The translations under genes were made by a program, and so were the position numbers. Positions 1 to 8,250 of a DNA stretch of 64,000 nucleotides are shown here, piece by piece; position 1 is the first letter of the stretch; every line of letters starts with the position of its first letter. Origin of the DNA: Chloroflexota bacterium. Lineage in GTDB: Bacteria > Chloroflexota > Anaerolineae > Anaerolineales > Villigracilaceae. Below the pieces are notes generated by a model, which searched no databases, had not been told where the DNA came from, and saw only the letters and a list, made by a program, of their open reading frames with translations. The stretch lies in contig JAIOAQ010000006.1 of the NCBI GenBank assembly GCA_019873735.1, forward strand, positions 1 to 64,000, read 5' to 3'.

Positions 1-1395
1 CCCGATGCTGCATTCATCAAATTCCTGAGAGCCTATCCCACCTATCCTACCACCCAGGTTTTAGACCAGTTGCGCAAGACCGACTACGCACGGCTGGATC
101 TCGGCGGCCACGTCTATCTCGATTATACCGGCGGCGGCCTGTATGCCGAATCCCAATTGCGCCAACACCACGAAATATTGAGCAAGCACGTTTTCGGCAA
201 TCCGCATTCCAGCAACCCGACCTCGCTTGAGGCCACACGGCTGGTAGAGCATACGCGCGAGTATGTCTTGCGCTTTTTCAACGCCGATCCCGAAGAATAC
301 CTGTGCATTTTCACTCCCAACGCCAGCGGCGCCCTCAAACTGGTGGGCGAATCCTATCCTTTCCCCGGCGGACGGTACTTGCTGACCTTTGATAATCATA
401 ATTCGGTCAACGGTATTCGCGAATTCGCCCACAACCGCGGGGCCGAGGTGACCTACATCCCGGTCAGCCTGCCCGATATGCGTGTGGACGAATCCCGCCT
501 GGACGAATACCTAGATCAGGCCGAGATTGAGGGCCATAATCTGTTTGCCTATCCGGCCCAATCCAACTTTTCCAGCGTTCAACATCCGCTTGAATGGATT
601 GAACGCGCCCATGCCAAAGGCTGGGATGTCCTGCTAGATGCGGCGGCTTACGTCCCCACCAACCGCCTTGACTTGAGCGCCGTCAAACCGGATTTTGTGC
701 CGATTTCTTTTTACAAGATTTTCGGCTACCCCACCGGAATCGGCGCACTGATTGCCCGCAAACAGGCTTTGGCAAAATTACACCGGCCATGGTTTGCAGG
801 CGGGACGATTACGGTCGCCTCTGTCCAGGGCGGACGCTACTACCTGGCCGAAGGTGCACCCGCCTTTGAGGATGGGACGGTGGACTACCTGAATATTCCG
901 GCCGTTGAAATCGGGTTGAAGCACATCGAATCAATCGGTTATGAGATTATTCATGAGCGTGTCCGCTGCCTGACCGGCTGGCTGCTGGACAATTTAACCG
1001 AGATGCGGCACTCGACCGGTGAGCCGCTGGTGCGTGTTTACGGGCCAACCAACACACAAGGCCGCGGCGGAGCCGTGACGGTTAATTTCTTTGACAAAGA
1101 TGGCCGCGCAATTGACCATCGCTTCATTGAGTCTGAGGCCAATAAGGTCAACATCTCTTTGCGGACAGGCTGCTTCTGCAACCCTGGGGCAGGAGAGGTG
1201 GCCCTGGGTCTCTCGCAGCCTGAACTGGTGACCTGCTTCTCCCAACCTGGCAAACGACAGCGCCTTTCGCTGGATGATTTCCGTCTGTGCATTGACGGGA
1301 AATCCTCCGGTGCAGTGCGCATCTCCATCGGCATTGTCAGCAACTTTGCCGATATTCAACAATTCCTATCCTTTGCGGCAAGTCTGCTGAACTAG
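1..1395 (+). CDS. Class V aminotransferase, molybdenum-cofactor sulfurase-like (5' truncated)
   Basis: The reading frame is open back to base 1, so the gene starts outside the window. The visible protein is a PLP-dependent fold-type I enzyme of the NifS/class V family. The PLP lysine lies in FYKIFGYPTG and the sulfur-acceptor cysteine region is RTGCFCNPGAGE; both closely match the NifS-like domain of eukaryotic MOCOS rather than IscS/SufS. The C-terminal SGAVRISIGIVS block is also MOCOS-like. No MOSC domain follows before the stop. The family moves sulfane sulfur from cysteine; whether the acceptor here is molybdenum cofactor is inference, since no molybdoenzyme gene is in the window. A desaturase on the other strand converges on it. 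Confidence 0.85.
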   Translation, partial: PDAAFIKFLRAYPTYPTTQVLDQLRKTDYARLDLGGHVYLDYTGGGLYAESQLRQHHEILSKHVFGNPHSSNPTSLEATRLVEHTREYVLRFFNADPEEYLCIFTPNASGALKLVGESYPFPGGRYLLTFDNHNSVNGIREFAHNRGAEVTYIPVSLPDMRVDESRLDEYLDQAEIEGHNLFAYPAQSNFSSVQHPLEWIERAHAKGWDVLLDAAAYVPTNRLDLSAVKPDFVPISFYKIFGYPTGIGALIARKQALAKLHRPWFAGGTITVASVQGGRYYLAEGAPAFEDGTVDYLNIPAVEIGLKHIESIGYEIIHERVRCLTGWLLDNLTEMRHSTGEPLVRVYGPTNTQGRGGAVTVNFFDKDGRAIDHRFIESEANKVNISLRTGCFCNPGAGEVALGLSQPELVTCFSQPGKRQRLSLDDFRLCIDGKSSGAVRISIGIVSNFADIQQFLSFAASLLN

Positions 1396-1412
1396 ACGGT
1401 CTCCTGGCTAAA

Positions 1413-1443
1413 TGGCCGGCCAGCCATCAGAGGCCGCCGGCCA
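1413..1443. terminator. GC-rich hairpin between convergent genes
   Basis: TGGCCGGC at 1413-1420 can pair with GCCGGCCA at 1436-1443 in the gap between two convergent genes. No T-run follows on either strand, so this is a weak terminator candidate. Confidence 0.3.
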
Positions 1444-1473
1444 GAAACAGCACAGTTTTCACGCCTGGCATTC

Positions 1474-2481
1474 CTAACGCGCAGAGCCAAAAGCCTCCTT
1501 CCAACCCACCAGTTTCTTGCGCTTTTCATCATACACACGCAGCGAAAGGCTCTTCAGGCTGGAACGCAAGGTCAAGGTGACCGCCTGTTGAAGTTCGGGG
1601 TTGTCGCGGTAGCATTCTTCCAGGCGATAATTGGGTATCCTGGCGCTGATGTGATGAATGTGATGGAAGCCAATGTTGCCGGTAAACCATTGAAGGATGC
1701 GGGGCAATTTGTAATAGGAACAGCCTTTCAGGCCGGCGTCAAAGAAGTCCCATTTGTCGTGACGTTCCCAGTAAACGCCTTCAAACTGATGCTGCACATA
1801 AAACAGCCATACGCCGGCTGCCGAAGCAAGCCACAAAACAGGGATTTGTACCATCAGGTAAGCCTTCCAGCCTACCAGCCAGATTAGCCCGCCAATCCAC
1901 ACTGCCAGCCCCAGATTTGTCCACCAGACGCTGGCGCGTTCGCGCTTGCCTGTGCCGCGAGCATAGAATCGGTGTACCACCGCAAACACAATCGGCGCGC
2001 CGATAACCAGCATATTAAAGGGGTTGCGCATCAGGCGGTAGGCAGTTTTCTTCCACCAGGGAGCAGCCAGGTACTCTTCCAGCGTCATGGTGTACACATC
2101 GCCTACCCCCCGCCGGTCGAGGTCACCGGCGGTAGCATGGTGAATGGCATGACTGTGCCACCAGTAGGCCCAGGGGGTAAAGGTCAAAATGCCGGTAATG
2201 ATGCCCACGATCTCGTTGGCCTTCTTTGAAGCAAAGAGCGCCCCATGGCCGCAATCATGAAACAGGATGAATGTGCGCACCATAAAACCGGCCGTTGGAA
2301 TGGCCAGAGCCAGCGTCAGCCAGTAGGAAACTTTGAGGCTCAGAAACATCAGGGCCCATAAACCAAAATAAGGGATGAGCGTATTGGCTACTTGCCAGAG
2401 ACTGCGCCGCAAATCCGGCGTCTGGTAGGGCTCCGTCAGTTTCCGAAGAGAGATTTTCGTCTGCCGGGCAGGGGTGTCCAT
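1474..2481 (-). CDS. Membrane fatty acid desaturase
   Basis: This 335-residue integral membrane protein has the three histidine boxes of the di-iron fatty acid desaturase family (PF00487): HDCGHG near residue 75, HSHAIHH near 110 and HHIHH near 275. Hydrophobic segments lie between them in the usual arrangement. The C-terminal HIHHISARIPNYRL block resembles delta-12/omega-6 type acyl-lipid desaturases. It would insert a double bond into membrane acyl chains using O2, which implies an aerobic or facultative host. An AGGAGG ribosome site sits just before the ATG. The divergent neighbour is an alcohol dehydrogenase. Regiospecificity cannot be read from sequence. Confidence 0.9.
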   Translation of the reverse strand: MDTPARQTKISLRKLTEPYQTPDLRRSLWQVANTLIPYFGLWALMFLSLKVSYWLTLALAIPTAGFMVRTFILFHDCGHGALFASKKANEIVGIITGILTFTPWAYWWHSHAIHHATAGDLDRRGVGDVYTMTLEEYLAAPWWKKTAYRLMRNPFNMLVIGAPIVFAVVHRFYARGTGKRERASVWWTNLGLAVWIGGLIWLVGWKAYLMVQIPVLWLASAAGVWLFYVQHQFEGVYWERHDKWDFFDAGLKGCSYYKLPRILQWFTGNIGFHHIHHISARIPNYRLEECYRDNPELQQAVTLTLRSSLKSLSLRVYDEKRKKLVGWKEAFGSAR

Positions 2482-2543
2482 ACTTCCTCCTACAACTTAT
2501 GGTCTATACGAATTGACTCTACTGCAAAAAGGGTGTTTCTAAC

Positions 2544-2561
2544 GCAAGGGCGCAAAGTCGC
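2544..2561 (+). repeat. Short dispersed repeat, copy 1
   Basis: GCAAGGGCGCAAAGTCGC recurs inverted at 49190-49207 with 17 of 18 bases matching. Both copies lie in intergenic DNA next to a copy or fragment of the 122-bp element. Confidence 0.45.
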
Positions 2562-2616
2562 TAAGATTTTTAAGGTCTATTTCTTTTATGCATAATCCGA
2601 AACCGAAAAACGAAGA

Positions 2617-2664
2617 TTTTGCATTGGAAATTGCGCCAAAACCTGCGGGAGGGCAGGCAGTTAC
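2617..2664 (+). repeat. Right-end fragment of the 122-bp inverted-repeat element
   Basis: This stretch matches the right half of the elements at 29551, 40873 and 49048, including the AACCTGCGGGAGGG arm and the terminal GGCAGTTAC. The left arm is absent, so this is a truncated or decayed copy between two divergent genes. Confidence 0.65.
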
Positions 2665-2698
2665 TTCTTTACAATTATACAACGCCTAAAGTGGCGGT

Positions 2699-2704
2699 TA
2701 TAAT
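2699..2704 (+). promoter_or_regulatory. -10 box for the alcohol dehydrogenase
   Basis: A consensus TATAAT lies 21 bases before the ATG at 2726, with GGAG between. No good -35 hexamer is seen at the usual spacing. Confidence 0.45.
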
Positions 2705-2725
2705 GGGGGGCCTGGAGCAAAACCC

Positions 2726-3886
2726 ATGTTGAACTTCACCTTCTACTCCCCTACTCGCATCTTATTTGGGCGGAATCAAATTCAAAACCTGGGACAGCAA
2801 ATCAAGCCCTACGGGTCAAAGATTCTGCTGGTCTATGGCAAGGGCAGCATCAAGAAAAACGGCATCTATACTGCCGTCATTGACCAGTTGAAAGAGAATG
2901 GCATTGACTTTCTTGAACTTGCCGGCATAGACCCTAACCCCCGCCTGACCAGCGTCGTTCAGGGCGCGGACTTGTGCCGCAAGCACGCCCTGACATTCAT
3001 CCTGGCAGTCGGCGGAGGCAGTGTGATTGACTGTGCCAAAGGGATTGCTGCAGCCGCCTGCTATGAAGGCGACCCCTGGGACTTTTGGTCTTACAAGACA
3101 AAGATTCGCCAGGCGCTGCCCGTCGGCGCGGTTTTAACGCTTTCGGCCACCGGCTCAGAGATGAACAGCAATGCAGTCATCACCAATGAAGCCACCGGCC
3201 AAAAACATGGCGTAGGAGCAGACGCGCTCTACCCCAAATTCTCTATTCTCGACCCCACTTATACGTTCACGGTTCCACCCTACCAGACCGCTGCCGGCGT
3301 GGCCGACATTCTGACGCACGTTTACGAGTTCTATTTCAGCCTGGGAACGGAAGCCTATCTCCAAGACTCAATGGCCGAGGGGATAATGAAGACCTGCATC
3401 AAGTATGCTCCCATTGCCTGCGCCGAGCCGGAAAACTACGAAGCGCGCGCTAACCTGATGTGGGCCAGCAGCATGGCGCTCAACGGCACAATTGGAGCGG
3501 GTAAAAGGTTCGACGGCTTTTGCCACAATGTCGAACACGCTATCAGCGCCCTGTACGACCTGACCCATGGCGTAGGCCTAGCCATCCTGGCGCCGCACTG
3601 GATGGAATATGTGCTGGATGAACAAACGGTACACCGGTTTGCCCTGTTTGCGCGTAACGTCTGGAACGTGGAGGGGCAAGATGAAATGGAGGCTGCCCGC
3701 CTGGGCATCCAAAAAACGCGCGCCTTCTACCGTTCGCTCGGGCTGCCCGGTCAACTCTCAGAGGTCGGTATCGGCCCTGAACGGTTTGATGAGATTGTGA
3801 ACAAGTCCCTGTTTCGCGAAACGTTGGGCAACTTCAAGCAGTTAAACCGCGAGGATGTGAGCAATATCCTGCTCAGGGCCCAATAG
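2726..3886 (+). CDS. Iron-containing alcohol dehydrogenase (butanol dehydrogenase type)
   Basis: This 386-residue protein belongs to the group III (iron-type) alcohol dehydrogenases and is closest in appearance to NAD(P)H-dependent butanol dehydrogenases (BdhA/YugJ-like). The N-terminal half carries the nucleotide-binding GGGSVIDCAKG. The metal site is visible as an Asp and a His in the ADILTHVYE region and two His in HNVEHAISALYDLTHGVG. Length is typical. It would interconvert an aldehyde and an alcohol in the cytoplasm, with the substrate unknown. It is a single-gene unit with a -10 box upstream and a strong terminator just downstream. Confidence 0.9.
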   Translation: MLNFTFYSPTRILFGRNQIQNLGQQIKPYGSKILLVYGKGSIKKNGIYTAVIDQLKENGIDFLELAGIDPNPRLTSVVQGADLCRKHALTFILAVGGGSVIDCAKGIAAAACYEGDPWDFWSYKTKIRQALPVGAVLTLSATGSEMNSNAVITNEATGQKHGVGADALYPKFSILDPTYTFTVPPYQTAAGVADILTHVYEFYFSLGTEAYLQDSMAEGIMKTCIKYAPIACAEPENYEARANLMWASSMALNGTIGAGKRFDGFCHNVEHAISALYDLTHGVGLAILAPHWMEYVLDEQTVHRFALFARNVWNVEGQDEMEAARLGIQKTRAFYRSLGLPGQLSEVGIGPERFDEIVNKSLFRETLGNFKQLNREDVSNILLRAQ

Positions 3887-3903
3887 ATTCTGCCGAAACA
3901 GGC

Positions 3904-3950
3904 AAAGCAGGTGCAACGCTCTTGTTGTCAAGCGTTGCACCTGCTTTTTT
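3904..3950. terminator. Bidirectional rho-independent terminator
   Basis: GCAGGTGCAACGCT (3907-3920) pairs perfectly with AGCGTTGCACCTGC (3931-3944) around a 10-base loop. Six T follow on the plus strand and AAA precedes, so it can serve the alcohol dehydrogenase and the convergent lipoprotein gene ending at 3952. Confidence 0.9.
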
Positions 3951-3951
3951 C

Positions 3952-4893
3952 TTATTCGCCAACCGTCTGAGCGAGAAAATCCAGGATCAACTGCATGGGC
4001 AGCGGCTCAATGCCTGGCACAAGCAATAAGTTGCCGTGCAAGTCGCCAGGGAATTCGTAAGACTTGTACACGGTGCCGCTGGCCGATTTACAGGTTGGAC
4101 TGGCCTCGCGGTCGCCCGCCCCGTAAAAACACCAGACCGGTTTGGGCGGCTGCTCGGCTTCGAGTTTCCGGACGGCATCAGCATAGCGAACACCCAGGTA
4201 GTTGCCCGGCGAAAGTGACAGCGCCCCCTGGCAGGAACCCGGCCTGACCTCGTTCAACAGGTAACAGCCATCCGCCGCGCCATCGGCGCCGATGCTGGAA
4301 CCAATGGTCACAACGCGGGTCGGGTCCACGCCCTCAAGATCAGAGGCGGTCAACAGAGCGGCTTTGATGTCCCGCAGCCAGGCTGCGCCGTCCCAGCCTG
4401 AACAGCCGGCCGGGTATGGCTCGCAGGTGCGCAAGGAAAAGATGAAGACGGCATAGGAAATTCCCTGCGGCACAGGCGGGAACCAGGACGGGTCCCACCA
4501 CGGCGCTTGGCCAGGGTTTTCGTAGGGATTGTCCAGGCCGCGGTTCTGCAGCCAGGGCGCAATTTCGTACCAATCTGCCTTGTCGCCGCCAACCCAGTGG
4601 ATGAAAACCACCAGCGGCGCCGGGTTGACTGCGGCCGGGTAGTACAATCCCAAAAGTTCCTGCCCATCCTCGGCCTGGAAGCGAATCTCCTGCGGTTCGG
4701 GCGGCAAAGTCGGCGGGCCAGCCGGTGTGGGGCTGGGAGGGGCAGTCGGGGGAAGCGTGGGAGAAGGCTCAGGCGTGGGCGGCGCTTGGGTCTCGACGGG
4801 CAGGCCTTCGGTCGCGGCTGGAACCGGTTGTTTCGGCCCACAGGCCGCCAGCACCAGGCACACGATCACAAGGAAGAAAAGTTGCCGATTCAT
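3952..4893 (-). CDS. Lipoprotein with alpha/beta-hydrolase domain
   Basis: The start is taken at 4893 because GGAGGT lies five bases upstream and the resulting N-terminus is a classic lipoprotein signal with lipobox LAAC. An upstream in-frame start would put 14 polar residues before the signal. After the lipidated cysteine comes a Pro/Thr-rich linker of about 45 residues, then a domain with FIHWVGGDKADW (oxyanion-side loop) and the nucleophile elbow GSSIGA, resembling dienelactone-hydrolase-like proteins. It is probably anchored on the outer face of the membrane. It is the last gene of a three-gene minus-strand unit, 16 bases after the acetyltransferase gene. The substrate is unknown. Confidence 0.75.
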   Translation of the reverse strand: MNRQLFFLVIVCLVLAACGPKQPVPAATEGLPVETQAPPTPEPSPTLPPTAPPSPTPAGPPTLPPEPQEIRFQAEDGQELLGLYYPAAVNPAPLVVFIHWVGGDKADWYEIAPWLQNRGLDNPYENPGQAPWWDPSWFPPVPQGISYAVFIFSLRTCEPYPAGCSGWDGAAWLRDIKAALLTASDLEGVDPTRVVTIGSSIGADGAADGCYLLNEVRPGSCQGALSLSPGNYLGVRYADAVRKLEAEQPPKPVWCFYGAGDREASPTCKSASGTVYKSYEFPGDLHGNLLLVPGIEPLPMQLILDFLAQTVGE

Positions 4894-4909
4894 GGTCACC
4901 TCCAAAACA

Positions 4910-5770
4910 CTAGTCGTCCAGGGTTGCTTGACCATCTACAAGGACGTAAAAACTCCGCCCACCACTATGGACGAAGTCGGTCACAAGGTAACCGGCAGCA
5001 AAGCAAGTCTCAAAAACTTCGCGCGAGAAGAAACGCCAGGCACGCGCCAGGCCCATATCGGCGGCTTTGAGAGCATAAAAGTCGGATGGGATTTCGACCA
5101 GTGTCAATCTATCCTTTAGTGGGCCCCACTCTCGGGGTGGACGCGGCCAGCCGGCCGGGTCCGTTTCAACCTGAAAGAGGGGGCCGATTCCGGCTGCGGT
5201 AAACGCATCCAGCCCCAAAACAGGACGCGCATCCCGCGCCAGCCGGCGCTGAACGCGGGGGGTATTCACCCACCAATCCACCTGAAAACGGTCGGATGGC
5301 AAGCCGGCATTTAAACCATCGCGCATTTCGCCGTATTCCGAACGGCGATAGGTGTTGCAGACGGCGCCTAACTTGGCGATGTTCAAACGGGCATTCCGGC
5401 TCAGCAGAGGATCATAAGTCCAGGTGATATGGTCAATCCCCTGCCGGCGCACCATTTGCCACTGTGCACGCTTGAGCGCAAAGCCCAGGCCGGCATCGCG
5501 GTAATCGGGGTGGACGCCAAGCATGTGCGAGCAGTGTTTTAAGCGCGGGCCGTCGGGCAGCATCTCCAGGCCGGGGAATCCAAAAGCAAAGCCCACCAGC
5601 CGTTCTCCGTCAAAAGCGCCCAGCACCAAGCCGCCATTATGGGTAACCGTAATGAGCAGGTGGGCAGGCACGATCTCTGTCTCGCTCCCCGGCCAAACCG
5701 CGCGCTGCAAGTCTTCAACCAGGGCAATCTCTTCGGGGGTTTCAAGTAAACGAATGGCAATGGCAGACAT
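4910..5770 (-). CDS. GNAT-family N-acetyltransferase (COG3375-like)
   Basis: This 286-residue protein has a GNAT fold in its first half. The acetyl-CoA-binding strand-loop-helix is LGVHPDYRDAGLGFALK, a variant of the R/QxxGxG/A motif. The remaining half, with KLGAVCNTYRRSEYG and a WWVNTP motif, matches a conserved group of uncharacterised GNAT proteins (COG3375) longer than the minimal 150-residue fold. It lies 13 bases after the SDR gene and 16 before the hydrolase lipoprotein, so the three are probably co-transcribed. The acceptor substrate is not known. Confidence 0.75.
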   Translation of the reverse strand: MSAIAIRLLETPEEIALVEDLQRAVWPGSETEIVPAHLLITVTHNGGLVLGAFDGERLVGFAFGFPGLEMLPDGPRLKHCSHMLGVHPDYRDAGLGFALKRAQWQMVRRQGIDHITWTYDPLLSRNARLNIAKLGAVCNTYRRSEYGEMRDGLNAGLPSDRFQVDWWVNTPRVQRRLARDARPVLGLDAFTAAGIGPLFQVETDPAGWPRPPREWGPLKDRLTLVEIPSDFYALKAADMGLARAWRFFSREVFETCFAAGYLVTDFVHSGGRSFYVLVDGQATLDD

Positions 5771-5783
5771 AAGACATCTCGGC

Positions 5784-6761
5784 TTATGTGTTGTCGCCTT
5801 TCTGTCGGCGTGGGGTTTGGATCATGGCCGCGATTTGCTGCAGCCCCTGCTTGAAAAGATTGGGGACAGGTCGCGGCGCCAGGTAATCAAGACGATAGGC
5901 AAAACGCGCCGGCATCAGCCCAAAGTAGCGCGGCAGGCTGTTGACATCGCAGGTCCGATCAACGGCCACATAATCCAGCCAAAAGCCGGAGGCCGGGAAG
6001 CCCCTCATGCTCTGTTCCAGGTAGACGGTCAGTGCCCTTGCTGCCGGCAGGCTGATAGAAACGAGCCAGCGCTGTCTGCGGCTGACGCGCATGATGATTT
6101 CAATCACTTGCCGCAGCGGGAAGTATTCACTGCCGCCTATCTCATAGGTCTGGTTGGCGGCTTCAGGCGCCTCGCTGGCATACAACAGACAGGTCACCAG
6201 GTCTTCCACCCAGAGCGGCTGGATGCGGGTCTGGCCGCCGCCCGGCAGCGGGAAAATGAACGGCGCCCGCCGAATCATCCACGCCAGGCCGGTGGTGAAA
6301 TGGTCTTCAGGGCCATAGACCAGCGATGAACGCACAATGGTATATGTCACGCCGCTGCGGCGGATATACTCTTCGGCAATCCCCTTGGCCTTCATCAGGG
6401 GGAAGGCCGAAGCCCGGTCGGCATCCAGGTGGCTGACGAATACAAAGCGCCGCACATTGCTTTCGGCGGCCGCTTCTGCCAGATTGAGCGTTCCTTGAAT
6501 ATCCGTCGCCAGAAGGTTTGCGCGCGCACCCTGATGTTCGGCGCTGGCCAGGTGAAAGACTGTATCCACCCCGCGCAATGCAGAACGCAGGCCCAGTTTA
6601 TCGCTCAGGCCGGCTACGGCCGCGTCAACCGGCACCCCGCGCGGCAGGCGCGGCGTGTGCGGGGATGGGCGGATAAGCGTCCGCACGGGATAACCGGCCT
6701 GTGAGAGATGACGCACCAATGCCCGGCCGATAAACCCTGTTCCACCGGTAACCAGAATCAT
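5784..6761 (-). CDS. NAD(P)-binding atypical SDR / epimerase-like protein
   Basis: The N-terminus reads TGGTGFIG, the Rossmann dinucleotide-binding loop of extended and atypical short-chain dehydrogenases. Further on are FHLAS, an FVFVSHL strand and IVRSSLVYGPEDHF. The classical YxxxK pair is not evident (VRSSLVYG replaces it), so this fits the NmrA/NDUFA9-like atypical SDR group, which often binds NAD(P)H as a sensor or chaperone rather than acting as an oxidoreductase. At 325 residues it is usual for the group. It heads a three-gene unit and its -10 box lies only seven bases before the ATG. Confidence 0.75.
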   Translation of the reverse strand: MILVTGGTGFIGRALVRHLSQAGYPVRTLIRPSPHTPRLPRGVPVDAAVAGLSDKLGLRSALRGVDTVFHLASAEHQGARANLLATDIQGTLNLAEAAAESNVRRFVFVSHLDADRASAFPLMKAKGIAEEYIRRSGVTYTIVRSSLVYGPEDHFTTGLAWMIRRAPFIFPLPGGGQTRIQPLWVEDLVTCLLYASEAPEAANQTYEIGGSEYFPLRQVIEIIMRVSRRQRWLVSISLPAARALTVYLEQSMRGFPASGFWLDYVAVDRTCDVNSLPRYFGLMPARFAYRLDYLAPRPVPNLFKQGLQQIAAMIQTPRRQKGDNT

Positions 6762-6768
6762 ATTGTTG

Positions 6769-6774
6769 ATTATA
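6769..6774 (-). promoter_or_regulatory. -10 box of the SDR unit, close to the start codon
   Basis: TATAAT on the minus strand ends seven bases before the ATG at 6761 and no Shine-Dalgarno lies between. This spacing fits a leaderless transcript. Confidence 0.5.
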
Positions 6775-6814
6775 CATTACGCCAGGCCGGAACTCCGATG
6801 CAGGCAAAGACGTC

Positions 6815-6820
6815 TATAAT
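6815..6820 (+). promoter_or_regulatory. -10 box of the NBR1-Ig lipoprotein gene
   Basis: TATAAT lies 27 bases before the ATG at 6848, with GAGGA between. The divergent SDR promoter is about 45 bases away. Confidence 0.45.
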
Positions 6821-6847
6821 TATCTTGTATCTACATGCGAGGATCAT

Positions 6848-8131
6848 ATGCGTTTCCGAATCCTGCTCTCGGTCTTTGCTTTGGTGCTGGCCATCCTGGC
6901 CTGCAATATGCCGGCCCAAAAACCGGATGCGGCCGCCACCCTTTACCCACAATATACTGCTGCGGCACAAACACTGGAAGCCATGCTCACCCAGCAGGCT
7001 GGCAGCATGCCAGGTGAAACACCCTCCCCACAGCCTTCGCCGACAGCAACCCACACTTTCATTGCCCCACCGACGATTGCTACGCCCCTCCCCTGGACGC
7101 AGGCCCCGCTTACCCGCTGCGACTGGGCCGCTTTTGTCAAAGACGTCACTTATCCAGATGACAGCAGTGTGGGACGCGGCGAGACCTTTGTGAAGACCTG
7201 GCGTCTGCGCAACACCGGCACCTGCACCTGGAACAGCAATTACGCCCTGGCCTTTGTCAGCGGCGACGATTTGGGAGGGCCGCGTTATGTCAACTTGCGC
7301 GGCAACGTGGCGCCCGGGCAGGAAGTGGATATCTCGGTAACGCTGACAGCCCCCAAAAAAGACGGTCGTTACACCGGCTATTGGATGCTGCGCAATGCAT
7401 CCGGCGTCTTGTTTGGATACGGGCCGCAGGCAGATAAAAGTTTCTGGGTCCGCGTGAAGGTCAGCGGGACAAGTTTTGCTTACTACGATTTCGTGGCCAA
7501 TGCCTGTAATGCAGATTGGAAAAACAACAACAAATCGCTCCCCTGCCCCGGCACAGAAGGAGATGACCGCGGCTTTGTTTTGCAACTCACCGCTCCCCAC
7601 ATGGAAAACGGCAACATAGAAAACGAGCCCGGCCTGCTCACCTACCCCAAAAAGAGCAGCGACGGCTACATTCAGGGCAAGTATCCACCCATCAAAATCA
7701 AGGACGGGGACCGCTTCATCGCCCTGATCAACTGCCAATACAATGCCAAAGCCTGCAATGTGAAATTCCAATTGCTGTATCAAATTGGGAGCGGCAGCAC
7801 CGTCTTGCTGGGGGAGTGGCATGAAGTTTATGAAGGGCAATACTACCGCGTCAACCTTGACCTTTCGGCGCTGGCCGGTCAGGAGGTCAAATTCATCCTG
7901 AAAGTGCTGGCAAACGGCTCTGCCAAGCAAGATTACGCCCTCTGGCTGGCTCCCAGAATTATCCGCCAAGGAACGCCAACTGCCACACCTGCAGCAACAT
8001 CTACATCTACTCCTACGGCCACAGCCACTGCTACATCCACGGCTACCCAGACACCCACGCCAACCCCCACCGAGACAGCCACCGCCACAGCGACTCCAAC
8101 CGAGACAGAGACGCCCACGCCAACACCCTGA
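6848..8131 (+). CDS. Lipoprotein with NBR1-Ig-like domain, largest of three
   Basis: The signal peptide ends in lipobox LAILAC, so the mature protein should be lipid-anchored. Residues about 30-90 are Thr/Pro-rich. Residues about 92-195 match the Ig-like domain of NBR1: KTWRLRNTGTCTW, then a VAPGQEVDISVTLTAP strand pair and YTGYWMLRNASG. This fold is common in extracellular Chloroflexi proteins and is usually taken as an adhesion or interaction module. Residues about 200-375 form a second beta-rich region with four cysteines, not recognised. The last 50 residues are Thr/Ala/Pro repeats. It is the first of three paralogous lipoprotein genes. Confidence 0.8.
   Translation: MRFRILLSVFALVLAILACNMPAQKPDAAATLYPQYTAAAQTLEAMLTQQAGSMPGETPSPQPSPTATHTFIAPPTIATPLPWTQAPLTRCDWAAFVKDVTYPDDSSVGRGETFVKTWRLRNTGTCTWNSNYALAFVSGDDLGGPRYVNLRGNVAPGQEVDISVTLTAPKKDGRYTGYWMLRNASGVLFGYGPQADKSFWVRVKVSGTSFAYYDFVANACNADWKNNNKSLPCPGTEGDDRGFVLQLTAPHMENGNIENEPGLLTYPKKSSDGYIQGKYPPIKIKDGDRFIALINCQYNAKACNVKFQLLYQIGSGSTVLLGEWHEVYEGQYYRVNLDLSALAGQEVKFILKVLANGSAKQDYALWLAPRIIRQGTPTATPAATSTSTPTATATATSTATQTPTPTPTETATATATPTETETPTPTP
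7966..8128 (+). repeat. Low-complexity Thr/Pro/Ala-coding tract
   Basis: Degenerate ACN and CCN triplets encode the C-terminal Thr/Ala/Pro tail of the lipoprotein at 6848. Such tracts vary in length by slippage and may act as a wall-spanning stalk. Confidence 0.7.
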
Positions 8132-8195
8132 AACCAGGCCTGCCGGGGCGGTCAGTCGGGCAATTGCCCGGCCGCATTTCGCCTGCCGGATGGGA

Positions 8196-8201
8196 TATAA
8201 T
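8196..8201 (+). promoter_or_regulatory. -10 box upstream of the second NBR1-Ig lipoprotein
   Basis: TATAAT lies about 50 bases before the ATG at 8251. No clear -35 is visible. Confidence 0.35.
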
Positions 8202-8250
8202 GATGGCAGGCATGGCAATTTGTTTTCCTCAACTCGAAATGGAGGCTCGA

